NCBI RefSeq assembly: GCF_033807575.1
Contig: NC_084713.1
Span: 13,491,389-13,555,388, forward strand
DNA length: 64,000 nucleotides
Direction of reading: 5' to 3'
From: Cydia pomonella
Taxonomy: Eukaryota > Arthropoda > Insecta > Lepidoptera > Tortricidae
The position numbers were made by a program, and so were the translations under genes. Every line of letters starts with the position of its first letter. The stretch's first letter is position 1. The notes beneath the pieces are model-generated. The model saw only the letters and a list, made by a program, of their open reading frames with translations. It was not told the origin of the DNA and did no database searches. Of the stretch, positions 1 to 12,052 are shown piece after piece.

Positions 1-119
1 GACCAACATTCCGTTAACCCAGGCAAACAAATGTGAGTCGGTAACACATACAGTTATGAATACAACGAGATACCCTTCTGTAATGTGTACTGATTTATAT
101 AATGTTCGTTTTCAGTCAG

Positions 120-3100
120 GAGAAGATGATATCTGGCATGTATATGGGAGAACTGGTCCGTCTTGCCCTCGTGAAGTTCACGCGGATGGGTCTACTCTTT
201 GGAGGTCGCGGCTCGGATCTTTTCTTCCAACGAGGCAGCTTCTACACTAAATACGTTTCCGAAATTGAGTCTGACAAACCCGGAGATTTCACGAGCTGCA
301 TGGAGGTGCTTGAGGAATTGGGTAAGTAATAACCAACTGCCAACTGTAACTTGCAAACAGGCTTGAACCACAAATATAATGTTACTATTTCGCTATGCGC
401 ATACGAACCAAAATATACGCTACGCGACTCACGCTTAACGAAGTTTACCAACAGTTAAAGGAAGTGATGCTAAGTACTACGGCATCACATCCATCAGAGC
501 CAATCTCGATACAATTGATCTGTTTTCGTTCAATAGTCGCTATTAATATGGGGCACGTGAGTTCGGTTGTATATTTAAAATTTAAACAGGCTCTAAAAAA
601 ATTACAACACAAGGAACACTCATGTCATTGTCTTTGATTTATTTTATGGCAAATCATTCTGTATCGTCAGTTAGTTAGCACAAGTGGTTGTGATGGATAA
701 CTGGTCTTTTTATAGTGTTGAAACTTTCTATGATTATAACTGGTAGGCATCAGTAGGTACACATGTTATAGGGTTACATAAGCTACCTATTGAATATTGC
801 GCACAAGTTGCGGACTATACGTGACATCACATTATAGTCAAGCCGTAGGTTATAAACGATGCACGAAAGCAATGAAAAACTATTATTCTATATTATAACA
901 CTAACAAAAAAAATGTGTAAACTAAAATATTCCTTGATTATCTCTAAAAGCAAAGGTTACTGTCCCCGTAAGCTAAAGTCGATGACGTCAATAGTTTTTT
1001 TTGTGACGGCATTCGTTTATAGTATCTACGAACAAAAACTTCGTGGTGATCTTCGCGTTGGATTCGTACCATATAGTGAAAGTGACTCGACTAAATCAAT
1101 ATGGATATCGAACATAAACATCAACAAGCTTTGATATTTGAGGGTAAATTATACCAAAACACGACGGACAAAAAAAGGGAGTGTAATCTTTTTTTGTGTA
1201 TACAAGTCAGGGCAGTAGCGGATTTGCCGTAAGGCCCAGGCCCGGGCGGCCTAGGGCGGCAAGGTATAGGGGCAGCGGTCTATATGATGGTGCTGAAAAA
1301 GGGGCGGCTAGTAGTTACTACAGGGCCCGGGGCCTAGTGAGGCCAAGACTGCAAGTCCGCCACTGACACACTGTGTATGTAATTAATGCTAATAATGGCT
1401 ATTTCGTTGGCACGCTCTGAAGTTCTGGTTATGAGATTAAGTATGAGTAGTCTGAAAGATTTTCAGGGATAGGATGGCATGAGAGCTTTAAAAACAGTCT
1501 TATAACTTGTTTGGATAAAAAACAATCTGATGAAATGATGACATATTTGGGTTTGCATATTAGGGTTTTAGGGTACGTATTTAGATTAAAACCTTGCCGA
1601 CCGACGACACTATAGCTGATAAAATAATCAGTGCTTATCTCTGTACGTCTAAAACAACGAATCTTTATTGCCTACCCATAATAGGTACTCTAGTAAATTA
1701 GCTTATAAAATCACACGCAATGAATATGAGCTCATCACAGAAAATCGCTGTTTTTGGTTTATCTACAATAGGGATGTTGCCTGTATTTAAAATATAAAAG
1801 AAAAAATATTAGAAAAAGGTAGACCGCCAGGGGCGTAGCTACCGCCGTATCTGCCGTATCAATTATACGGGGCCCCCGGGCCACGGGGGCCCCCAACGTG
1901 CGTTTTTGTGAGAAATCCTTACCCTTCATAAGGGCCCCCAAACACATTTTTATACGGGGACGGGGCCAAGGCACGCTACGCCACTGTAGACCGCAGTTAT
2001 GTTTTGACATTTATATATAATAAATCGCATAGAACTAAAAAAGTAGTTGACATCACCGTGACGTCATTGTTCTGTTTTCATACAAATTCCATAGTGGCTA
2101 TATAATCGTTCTGACAGTTCGAAAAAAGAAACAGATTTAACTAGCAGGAAACTACCCTATTAAAGCCCGACCAGAAATATATGATCATTGTCAAGAGGGC
2201 GCTGTTATTTTCATGTACAGGGTGACAGTTCAGTTTAGTATGAAATTTTTAGTTCCAATGAAATTCCGCAATATGGCGCGTGATCATGTATTACTGGTCA
2301 GGCTTTACCTACATCTGTGTTTATGCATGATACTAAAGAAAATATTTGAAGAATATCTTCGATTTCCAACCAATATATCTTCGATTTCCAATAAATATGC
2401 TGCTAACATTAAAAACCGGCCAAGTGCGAGTCGGACTAGCACAGGAAGGGTTCAGTACCATTATCTATAAAAAGGGTACCCATCTAAGTACTGACTCCGC
2501 CCGAGCGCCCGACGTTGCTTAACTTCGCTGATTGGATGAGAACCTCGAGATTGGAAAGAAATATCTATTTTATTCTGTTTTTAGTATTTGTTGTTATAGC
2601 GACAACAGAAATACATAATCTGTAGAAATTTTAACTGGCTAACTATCACGGTACATGAGATACAGCCTGGTCACAAACGAACGGACGGACAGCGGAGTCT
2701 CAGTAATAGTGTCCATTTGGGTACGGAACCCTAAAAACCAGTTTTTTTAGGGGAAGTCTAATTGATACAGGTCAGCTAACACAACGTCCTTGTCGTCCTT
2801 ATTAACTATTAACGAAGTTGGTGACGCAAGTTCGCGCAGTTTTACGTTTATTAAGTTTTTTCAGTTTCTCGTTTGACAAGTTTAACAAGCATGCTACCTA
2901 CCGAGGCAGAATTCCGAATGGACTACGTGTCGTGTAGTGTCTATGAGAGTATAACCTTGTGTTGTTCAAAGCAGTTTTATTGTGAAGTCTAAACTTTCGG
3001 TTAGTGTCATTTTACTCATTGTAATGATGTGTTACAATTGTCCAATTTATGTACAAAAAAATTGATAAATCACGATTAATAACCATTTCTTGCTTATGAT

Positions 3101-6100
3101 AACTATTGCATTATTTGCATAAATAGCTTGAATTATCGGTATGACAATGAAACAATGATATCATTAGTCTTATCAGTTTTATTACTTATCTGTCACTGTG
3201 AATTTAAAAAAATGTAACACTCATGTTTGTTAGCAGCTTATTAACTTTTAAAGCGTCATGATCAATTCAAAATTCTAAATCTATTGACGACGCTAAATAT
3301 TCTTCGTAAAGGCATTGGAAACTTGTCTATAGGAAAACGTTTTCTCTACGTTATTTCACTCCAAGACCATCCAGCACTGGTGTATCTTGAATGTTAGTGA
3401 TCAAGTTTTATTTTTGAAAGCACGAAACGCCATTATAAATTGTTGGTACGAGATTTACTTGCCATCTAACATTGGCCATAATCTGGTCAGACAAAAAACG
3501 GCTCGTCATCGATCTACGAGTGTTCCTAGCCTAAAAAGTTCGTTTCCAACAGCATCTACAATATCATGTGCGTGCTCCAATTCCAGGGCTGTCCCATGCC
3601 ACGGAGGCTGACATGGCGGCTGTGCGACACGTGTGCGAATGCGTCTCACGGCGGGCCGCACACCTCGTGTCCGCCGGGCTCGCGGTCCTCATCAACAAGA
3701 TGGGCGAGCCGCGCGTCACCGTTGGCATCGACGGCTCTGTCTACAGGTTCCACCCGCACTTCCACGCGCTCATGTGCGATAAGATCGCACAGCTGATCCG
3801 GCCTGGGCTACAGGTGAGACTAACAACTTATAAGTAGTGCTTGTTATCCTTGATCACAGGGCTCTTAGAATTTTCATTTGCTACTGTGTGGCAACCTTTA
3901 AGCTCCATCCAAGTCATCCGAAGCCTTGGTGCATCAGCCTCTGCGGTCCCAGCCTCAAAGGTCTTGATTAATTTTCCCGGGGGCTATGTCAAACTAGTGT
4001 CGCCAAGCATTTTCTAATCGGCGACGACGTTTGTACAATCCTTCCATTAGGTACTTACATCATAGTCATCATAGTCAGCGTCAAATACTTTATAGCAGTC
4101 AAAGTGACCAAATAGTTCGGTACACCATACTAAATATATGGTGTACCGAACTATTTGACTACTTTGGTTGCTACAAAGTATTTGACGCTGACTGTACCTA
4201 CTTTACTATCTGTGTACTATCCCTATCGGCCTTTACCTAAGTAAATCAACATTTAATTATAATTATTTGCTAAAAATCATCGATCGCGCCCTTCGTCTGG
4301 CTATAACATACCTAACACTAAAAATCCTTAGCCGTCTGTCATATCAGTTTGAAATATAATGAAGACTTCTGCCAATGATAAACTAATGGGCCAATTAAAT
4401 GATAACCTAAGCAACCCTACTCTAACTGATTGTATGTGCCAATGCGTAAACCCAATATTTAACATGTTTAAAAAGTTTTATAAAAACTACTGAATATAAA
4501 AAAAACGATTCTTACAAAAAATATGAATACTAGTTTTATCTAGTTTGAATCCGGTAATTATTAGTAAATTTTCCTTACTATCTAGTTTTTTTCTTTTCAT
4601 TTTAACCAATAATTAACTATAAGTCACGTTCACGCCTAACCGGAAGCGAGTAAGCGACGGATAAGTAAAACCTTCTGCCTTGAAAAACTTAGATTGCATT
4701 AATCAGGGAATACGGATGACGGAACGGAAGTAGATTTCGTCCTTTATAGCTTCGTATTTTGTTATAAATGAGGAAAATAGCTGCACTCTTTTTTGCGAAA
4801 CTTTATTAGGTATATTTAATAAGTATCTAATTGTGTTACCCCATTAATAAACACAACGCAATATTCACCACCCACGCATTAGAACGAATAAATCCGCGCA
4901 ATCATTCTGATAGCGGCCTTTGGACCTTCCTCGATATCACTTGTCTCAAGTGACCAAGACGAGCCCCCTCGTCAATAACAAGTTTATCGAATTATGATAA
5001 ACCCATCCGAAGGCGGACTATGCCCAACAAATAAAGCTATAGCGCAAACAATTTTTATCAGCAAAAAGAAGGCGTTGTTTTGACCGCTCGACCTCTGTGA
5101 CGCGATGTTCGCTGACGAAATGTTATACCTGCTTATAAGTCACACTGATATATCTAATTTGAATTAACGAGTGATAACAAAAAATGAGAATTACTTCAGA
5201 GCTGTGAGAAAATACTCGTATAACTTTTTACAATACATACTTATTTGTTATTATTAGGCAATATATATTATTTATATTTATTTATTTAAACTTTATTGCA
5301 CACATAAAGAAAAATGTACAAATGACGAACTTAATACCAAAAGGCATTCTCTACCAGTCAACCATTGGGTCAAACAGAGATATACCTACATGATAATTAT
5401 TTACAATATCATTAATAGGGCCCATGGTCAGGTTTTTGACGTAGTTTAGATATAAAGTTTCTTAATCAACTTAATGATTCACACTTGGTATACAAATAAT
5501 TATGTATGTATCAATATACATGTATGTATGTTTATTTGTATTAAGTATAGTGTAACTTTATTAATATATGGTTTATATTCATATATATTCTTGGTTACAA
5601 ATTCATTTACTTCAAAAGACTGGTAGAGAATGCCTCCCTTCAAACTAGTCATCCATCAGTTCATTGATCCTCTAGAGATAAGGTCAGTTAGGACAAATAT
5701 TTTTATCGTTAGCAAAGTCTTATATTTAAATATTAAATATTATCTTGCTTCTTAGGCTAATGGGAAATATATTAAGATTTACGAAATTAAACAAAGCACA
5801 AATTTAAATTGCACATTGCATTGCAACACATTTCGTTTATTTTTTTTGCTTCAATATAAAACAAGAATTCTGTTTCAATTGAATTTGTTTTTTTTTTCTT
5901 TGTACTTTAAAATATTTAGTAAAGTTTATTACACAAATAAAGAAAAGCTAATAGAATAAAATGACGTTATATTAATTTGGCAAACAAACATTTTTTTATC
6001 TTTTTGTACGGGAAAATTAGTTATTTGGTATTTTCATTCATACCCATAGGCACACAATTTGGTACGACTTAAATAAAACGAATCGGTAGAATTAAAATTA

Positions 6101-8192
6101 TCGACTGATTCGCAGTCCTAATTTGCTTGTCAGTGTCACTGACAAATATTGATTGAATGTTGTGACGAATGTCATGTCTCACATGATTGCTGTTCATTGC
6201 GCATAAGTTTCGTAAACACCCCAGAAGGAAGTACATAAACAAGCAATGGATACCACTCTGACAGCACGCATCGGAAAACGTATTACATTATTATTTGGGA
6301 TTTTTATAGTAAAATCAAATCGCAAATACAATAAAATGTGACGAGTAACCCGACTTCGATATTATATTTATACTGTGATTTATACAGGTAATAACGGCTA
6401 TTAGTGCCAGCGAGATGTATAGAAAGAAAGTTACGCAGACGTTAGCGAAAATATGTCAGTTTGACACTGCGAACTCGCTAAGGCAGTCGCGGTAAAGCTA
6501 CAGTTGAATTGAAACTATACGTTAACCGTTAAACTTGTGTTTTAGTTATTTTGAACACTTTGCTACAACAGTTTGCCACTGGTTGTAGCCGTATAGATTC
6601 CGTGATGATCAGGATAGTAATATACACCGTGTTTTTTTTTCGGTAATTTAAAGAGTGCATTCCTGAGCTTAAATTAAGTAACTTCCTCAAAGACACCGGT
6701 ATTCTAAATAACTCCATTTCGGAGATAATCCATAATTTATTTTTATCTTATAAGGCCCTTACAAGTGTATACACTTACCTTAGGGCCTGTTTGCATATTG
6801 ATTAGTGTTAAGTACGAGTGTATACATTTGCTGCTAAACGTAAGTACTATCTCGGACGATCGATGTTCGAAATGACATTGATATGTCACAGTTTTCAATT
6901 GTTTGGTTAAATTAAATGCCCGTGTTACAACAACGCTATAGGCAACATTTAGTAACCTTTTTTAAAAATAAAATAAAAATATTTTTTTTGCTAATAAATA
7001 TGCCACTTAATTTCCTTAAACGTACTTATCCATATCACGAAGTTAACGGAATTCAATAAAACCACGGTGTATAAACACAATCTTATCTCTAAGACGTTCA
7101 TGGATCAATTAATGAATAGAAGCAAGTTATGGTCAAATGAAGTCAGCCTACACTGATAATTGTGACAACGACTAAATCACTAAGTCCGATATTAAAGAGC
7201 TAATTTAGCTCAAACTATTAATAACGACAAGTAGAGTTTGCAACGAAACTATCTCGCAGGCTATTTCAATGTCACTTACGAACGTAAAGTATGTCAAGAA
7301 CAAGTAACATGTCGCTGCGCATATTTCGAAGAATTTTTGGTAGCTAATCGTATAAACTAACCTAACCTGTACATAATATTAGATTGGATGTCATTTAAAT
7401 AATAAAATTCCAAAAAGCCATACCTAATTAGCATCGTCTAATACCAGCACAAATTTTAAATCAGATTCTTAAAGTACTAAATGAATAATTGGCATTTAGT
7501 TTCATCTCAATAGTACATTGTGCAACAAGGGGGTCAGTGAAAGTTGACAGCCGCGGGCTGGAGTGAATTAAAGATTCGGGTTTACAATATTCTTACCCCC
7601 AGAGTTGCACACAATGTTTTTCATCACACGTGACATTTTAATAATTTGTCCGCCGTAATGTCATATTTTGACAGGTTAGGCATCGAAGGCTACCTACCTT
7701 ACCTATCCAGCATTCAGTCATGATTGAAAATTGTGTTAAAGTATTTTAAAGAGCATTAAATTAACGGTAAAATAACCTGGTGTGGTACTCAGTAGTTTAG
7801 TATACTTATTTAGAAAGACTCCGCAGTTTTAATTTTTTGTATTTCTTGGTCCCACTACACGATTTTCGGTAGGTTCCTCTTCATAAATTAAGAAATCATA
7901 CATAATATTATATCTTGCTACTGAAAGAGCAGTGACAACTGCTCAGCTCGTGATTTGTGCGTAGTGCAACGTGCAACTGATACTTAATTTGTTGTTTAAC
8001 CTCTCACCTCCAGCCGTCGTAAAACGCCGCAAAAAAAATTGTTATCATATCAATTATTTTGGCTTATTACCTGTTATTTAACGGTTTGTTTTTTTTGTCC
8101 AGTTTGACCTCATGCTATCAGAGGACGGGAGCGGGCGTGGGGCGGCGCTGGTGGCGGCGGTGGCGTGCCGCGAGATCCAAAAGGCCGCGTAA
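120..8192 (+). CDS. Hex: Hexokinase, C-terminal part (last three coding exons)
   Basis: Hexokinase phosphorylates glucose to glucose-6-phosphate in the cytosol, the first step of glycolysis. Three exons join in frame: about 120-321 (acceptor after TTCAGTCAG; 116 is also possible), 3587-3813 and 8103-8192 with stop TAA. Exon a encodes EKMISGMYMGELVR, the hallmark of the hexokinase large domain. Exon b begins by completing a Gly codon, then LSHATE, VSRRAAHLVSAG and TVGIDGSVYRFHP, the adenosine-binding region. Exon c gives FDLMLSEDGSGRGAALVAAVA, the glycine-rich end, and finishes REIQKAA. Donors are GTAAGT and GTGAGA; phases match at both joins. The catalytic N-terminal half lies outside the window to the left. 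Introns are 3.3 and 4.3 kb and hold only repeats. Identity is secure; which hexokinase paralogue cannot be told. Confidence 0.95.
1213..1366. mobile_element. Short hAT-like element
   Basis: The ends are inverted copies: CAGTAGCGGATTTGCC at the left and the complement of CAGTGGCGGACTTGC at the right. The interior is rich in GGCC/CCGG, unlike the AT-rich flanks. I see no clear 8-bp target duplication, so the exact ends may have decayed. Confidence 0.6.
1828..1986. mobile_element. hAT-type MITE with 8-bp target duplication
   Basis: The element begins CAGGGGCGTAGC and ends with the complement of CAGTGGCGTAGC. It is flanked by a perfect 8-bp direct repeat, TAGACCGC, at 1820-1827 and 1987-1994. 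An 8-bp duplication and CAG-type ends are typical of the hAT superfamily. It is too short to encode a transposase; an open frame across it on the minus strand is not a gene. Confidence 0.85.
2412..2740 (+). repeat. Dispersed repeat with GGCCAAGTGCGAGTCGGA head
   Basis: It starts with the head AACCGGCCAAGTGCGAGTCG, followed by a GGGTTC box, and ends TACGGAACCCTAAAAA after a short GGACGGACAG block. The same head and tail recur at 30731-32057, 42149-42360 (reverse) and 45405-46030. It is a non-coding dispersed family that I associate with Lepidoptera; its class is not settled here. Confidence 0.75.
4074..4193. mobile_element. Near-perfect hairpin element
   Basis: The left half, starting GTCAGCGTCAAATACTTT, is the reverse complement of the right half, ending AAAGTATTTGACGCTGAC, with a small centre around ATACTAAATATATGG. 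A 120-bp foldback of this kind is a typical MITE or a collapsed palindrome. Confidence 0.75.
5276..5400. repeat. LINE 3'-end-like fragment
   Basis: The segment containing GGCATTCTCTACCAGTCAAC and CCATTGGGTCAAACAG closely matches the repeat at the far right of the window (63872-64000). Both follow a TTATTGCACA tract and an A-rich run, as in the 3' untranslated ends of LINEs. A short complement of its core recurs at about 5620-5635. Confidence 0.6.
7514..7617. mobile_element. Inverted-repeat MITE
   Basis: The ends are inverted: ACATTGTGCAACAAGGGGGT on the left and the complement of ACATTGTGTGCAACTCTGGG on the right. The roughly 100-bp unit has no coding content. Confidence 0.65.
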
Positions 8193-11100
8193 GCCGCTGA
8201 CCCTCTCCGTCCCACTGAACCTTCACCACCGACGTGGCTGGGATCTCACGTTTCCTAGGTTAGGCCGTAGCTCGAGTGAGGGTTTCCCAAAACTTTTAGC
8301 TTCTAACATTTTTAACAGTTGTGACCAAAGTATTTATTTCAATCTGATGGAAACAGCCCGGACTAGATGCTGGACATCTTAGTTTTTTTTTTTTTTTTGT
8401 GGGGCGGAAGTAACGGTCCTAAATCAGTTTTATTCTCCCATACGTTCGGGTTACATAATTAGGATAATGTAGAGTATTATAACCTTAAAGTAGCGCACCA
8501 AAGACGCGACTGCGCTTGTCCGGTCTGGCGACGGTTAGATAGATTTAATACTTTTTATTGGTCTCAAATATAAGTATCTAAGGGAAATCGCCTCTAGTGG
8601 TCGGAGCATTTTAATGTAAGCAACAAATGTATATTGGGTCAGTAGATGAAAAGACCGCTTCCGGTGATATTTTGGAAAGTCTTCAGCTTATGTGTACTAT
8701 GGCTCTATGTCCAAAAGTACTTTTTAGATGGACACTAAGATCCTAACAAAAACTTTTATATCGATGTCGAAAAGATTTTATTGTACTTATATTTGTAATT
8801 AGTCTAGTCACAAACCAGGATCAAGATCTGTTTTTACATCTTCTTCAGTCTTAAATTTCCTCTCGCCATTTGTGTATTGAGGGTACTTGTAAAAGACTGA
8901 TTATTATCCATCTGCTTGTCCTGGTTTTTTACACTTGTAATAATATTGATCTTAGTGTCGGCCTCCGCGCACTGCATTCCCATTCGCAGTTTCGTAGCCA
9001 GCAGTGCAGAGACCTGGCCCAACCATCAGCGATATGTTTCCTTTTATTAGCAATAAGTAGATAAAAAATGTACTTTAACGGAGAGAAAGCTCTTGTATTT
9101 TATAACGCTGTTGAAATTTGAGTAAGAAAATATTGTTAATTATATTAGTCTTATACAAAACATCACATACGAGAAGCAAACTATCTGTTGATGCCATTAT
9201 TTATTTAAGTATTTTTGTACAAATCATTAACAAAAAAAAAAACGAATAAGCAAGAACAACACAAGCTACCCTAAGTCCAAGACTTACTGTGATGCCATAA
9301 GAAATTATTTAGAGGTGTTTTATAGGTAACATTGTACGAGTATCTAACATTACACGAGAATCTCAGTTACGTCTCTGCGGATATTGTAAGTGTAGTGTGC
9401 CATTGTTTTTGATCATTCCATGTGTAGGACACCACAAGCAATCACTCTCATTTGTCTATCAACTGGCATCCAAATAGGTAGAGTCGAACCCCCTTATTCA
9501 TAAACGTGTACTAAAGTTCCCTTTCCGACGTATGGGTATGATGGAAAGGGACAAAACGATTATTAGCGGCATCGTACCTTTAGTACACGTTTATGAATAA
9601 GGGGGTAAGTATTTATAACACAACACAAGGTAGTTTGCAATTTCTCTTAGTTCGTATCTGTTTAGTGATAATTTACCGTCATTTCATAAAATGATCCAAA
9701 AATGACACATTTTAATCCCAGGTAGAAAAAGCTGCATTAATATAACTTTAGTTTATTGATATTTAACTGTGATAGAGCTAGAAATATGTTTTAAAGATTT
9801 TTCGTTAGTCTTTTTTATCTAATACATCTTATTTTTTGGTGATATGTTTGACATAGTTACTTAATATATCTACAAAAACAATGATATAGCATAGTTTAAA
9901 GATTACAAAATGCAAAATTGTGTTAAATCAGGTTTTTTAATGTTTATTCGGTCAATAATTACTTAAATACTACCGCCACGTATGCCCTCTTAATCCATAG
10001 CATCATCAGTAGTTCCTAGTTTTCAATAGGTGCATTTTTAAGTACGTATGCGTATTGTCAGTATAAGTTTGTTGCATGCTGTGTAACGCAGTTGTTATTT
10101 TAAATTATTTAGAATTAAGTAATCTTTTAAGATATTTGGTATCTACGCAGCGCATACTAAATACATTAGATTAGAAGTCTGTTATTTATTTAGCAGACTT
10201 AATACTAAGTTCAATCGAGTGAAATTATTGCGCTCATAAATAACTAAGTTGTATAATTAATCATGTATATGATTTGCTCAAAGCTCCAAACAACAAAACA
10301 GTTTTAAGTTTTTAAATTCTTATTTACATGTTAAAACTTAATCCAAAAACCCTAAGAATGCACAAATAAATCGGAGTAATTTTAGTATACATTCGATTCG
10401 TCTGAATCATGACTCGTTGAGCAGTATTGTGTGTAGTTTAATGAGTAATGAGTTACAACGCTACATCAGTGTCCGCGTGAAACGGCTAGTTCTACATTCC
10501 ATAGGGCCTTTGAAGCTCCTAGGTTCAGTATAGTCGTATGAATTCATCGAATCAAACAGCAAAAATTTACACGCATATCAATATCACATCTTTTATTATG
10601 AGACAATAATCATGGATTCCTTGTATGTAATAAATAGGTTTAGATTTATGTTTGTATGGCCTGGCGCCCGATTTGGTTATTGCTTCATTACACATTGTGT
10701 AAATAATAAATATGAATAGATATCTATATATACTAAATATCATAAAATCATGAATTAATTTATGTGAAAGAGAATGAATATAGATAGCTCTTTTTTGTGT
10801 GAGAGCTGTGAGCAATGTTACTTATTTCAAGAATAAATTTATATAAATTTACCAACCATCTTAGATTTATTTCGTTACTGCCACTCTGAGAAATTTTACA
10901 ATAATTAGTTTGAGCACCGCTAACCGGCGCGGACGCGTGCGACGGATTTTATCTTCAATGCCACCGGCGCGGCGTGCGCTCGCTCCGTACAGTGCACCCG
11001 CGTCAGCTAGCAAACGCCCTAGAAAAATTACTGCACATTTGACAGGCAGCGTTGATATCTACAGAAAATACATTTCGTTATCGCACGTCACTTCTATGAC

Positions 11101-11845
11101 AATTTTGAATGATTTACGGTTAGTATCACGGTTTATATCCCGGTCGATTTAAGTCTAGCGTCACTTCTATGCGCCAAAAAGTTCCATGTTTTACCGTAAC
11201 TTATTCAATTTGCATGAAATACAACAATATAACATACACAATTTTCAGAGCTCGTTTCGCCATAGACCGGAAGTTAAATTACCAGCAAGGTCGCTCAAGA
11301 CTATACTAATAAGGTAATAACAGTGTAGGTAGAGCGTAGTAATAGGTAGGTATAATTTAATTACATCTAGTAAGTATATGGTTACGATTACAATCCACAC
11401 ACAGAATAATGTCTTCATTTAAAACCCGCCACCCATATTTAAATCAGAGTAACTTGTATAATTCAGACGGTGACAACAACAACAACAACAGAGTCATGCT
11501 ATTATGTCGTCGCCAAAATGTAATGTTTGATTTGTCTTTGGTTTTTATTTGTGTTTTTTTGTTGTATTCTCTTTTATTTTGTAGTTTCACAGTGACTTGG
11601 TTTTTACTATAATGGTGTCATTTATTTGAGTACTTAATAAATTAATAATTAATATAAGGGTAGAGCGATTCTTGGTATGTCCAATCAATGACCAAGACCT
11701 ACAAGTTTGGTCACTCCTACAGTCTCTATTATGGGTATTTCCTTTATATTATTATTAAGAGATCATCTTATCCCACTGCTGGGCAAAAGGCTTCCCTTTT
11801 ATACTTCTATATACGACCGGTCTTTTGACAACCTTGTCAACCTTG
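8193..11845. other. Intergenic region downstream of hexokinase
   Basis: AT-rich sequence without a convincing gene. It contains the hexokinase 3' untranslated region, a poly-T tract near 8383-8399, one hairpin element (9489-9605) and a GC-richer patch near 10915-11025 of unknown meaning. Small open frames here have no recognisable protein features. Confidence 0.6.
9489..9605. mobile_element. Inverted-repeat MITE, about 117 bp
   Basis: It opens CCCCCTTATTCATAAACGTG and closes with its reverse complement, CACGTTTATGAATAAGGGGG; TACTA/TAGTA extends the match inwards. The arms are about 25 bp and essentially perfect. Confidence 0.8.
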
Positions 11846-11849
11846 CCTG

Positions 11850-12052
11850 TAATTCCTGATAAGGGCATTTATTCGTGTGATGAGCATGGATATTTGTTCC
11901 TGAGTCATGGGTGTTTTCTATGTATTTAAGTATTTATAAATATTTATATATTATTATATATCGTTGTCTAAGTACCCTCAACACAAGCCTTATTGAGCTT
12001 ACTGTGGGACTTAGTCAATTTGTGTAATAATGTTCTACAATATATATTATTA
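11850..12052 (+). repeat. SINE-like dispersed repeat, 3' part
   Basis: It contains AAGGGCATTTATTCGTGTGA, GTTCCTGAGTCATGG, ATCGTTGTCTAAGTACCC and GAGCTTACTGTGGGACTTAG, the order also seen at 30133-30350, 32935-33165 (reverse) and 42894-43113 (reverse). Those longer copies carry a tRNA-like Pol III B box (GGTTCGAATCC) at the 5' end, which is largely lost here. Its TATTATTATTA tail is the target of the Dong-like element that follows. Confidence 0.7.

Larger units (their letters stand above)
322..3586 (+). other. Hexokinase intron with several short transposons
   Basis: This 3.3-kb AT-rich intron has no credible coding exon. It holds two hAT-like elements (about 1213-1366 and 1828-1986) and one dispersed Lepidoptera-type repeat (about 2412-2740). 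The rest looks like unconstrained intron. Confidence 0.7.
3814..8102 (+). other. Hexokinase last intron
   Basis: This 4.3-kb AT-rich intron lies between the last two hexokinase exons. Recognisable contents are a hairpin element (4074-4193), a LINE 3'-end fragment (5276-5400) and an inverted-repeat element (7514-7617). I see no exon with family resemblance in the remainder. Confidence 0.7.

Noticed and set aside
8059..8382. A 107-codon frame over the last hexokinase exon
   Set aside because: It is a different frame from the hexokinase reading (LSEDGSGRGAALVAAVA), which has splice and homology support.
10915..11152. A possible arginine-rich small gene
   Set aside because: The GC-richer patch yields an open frame starting in low-complexity Arg/Ala sequence with no start context, splice partners or family features.
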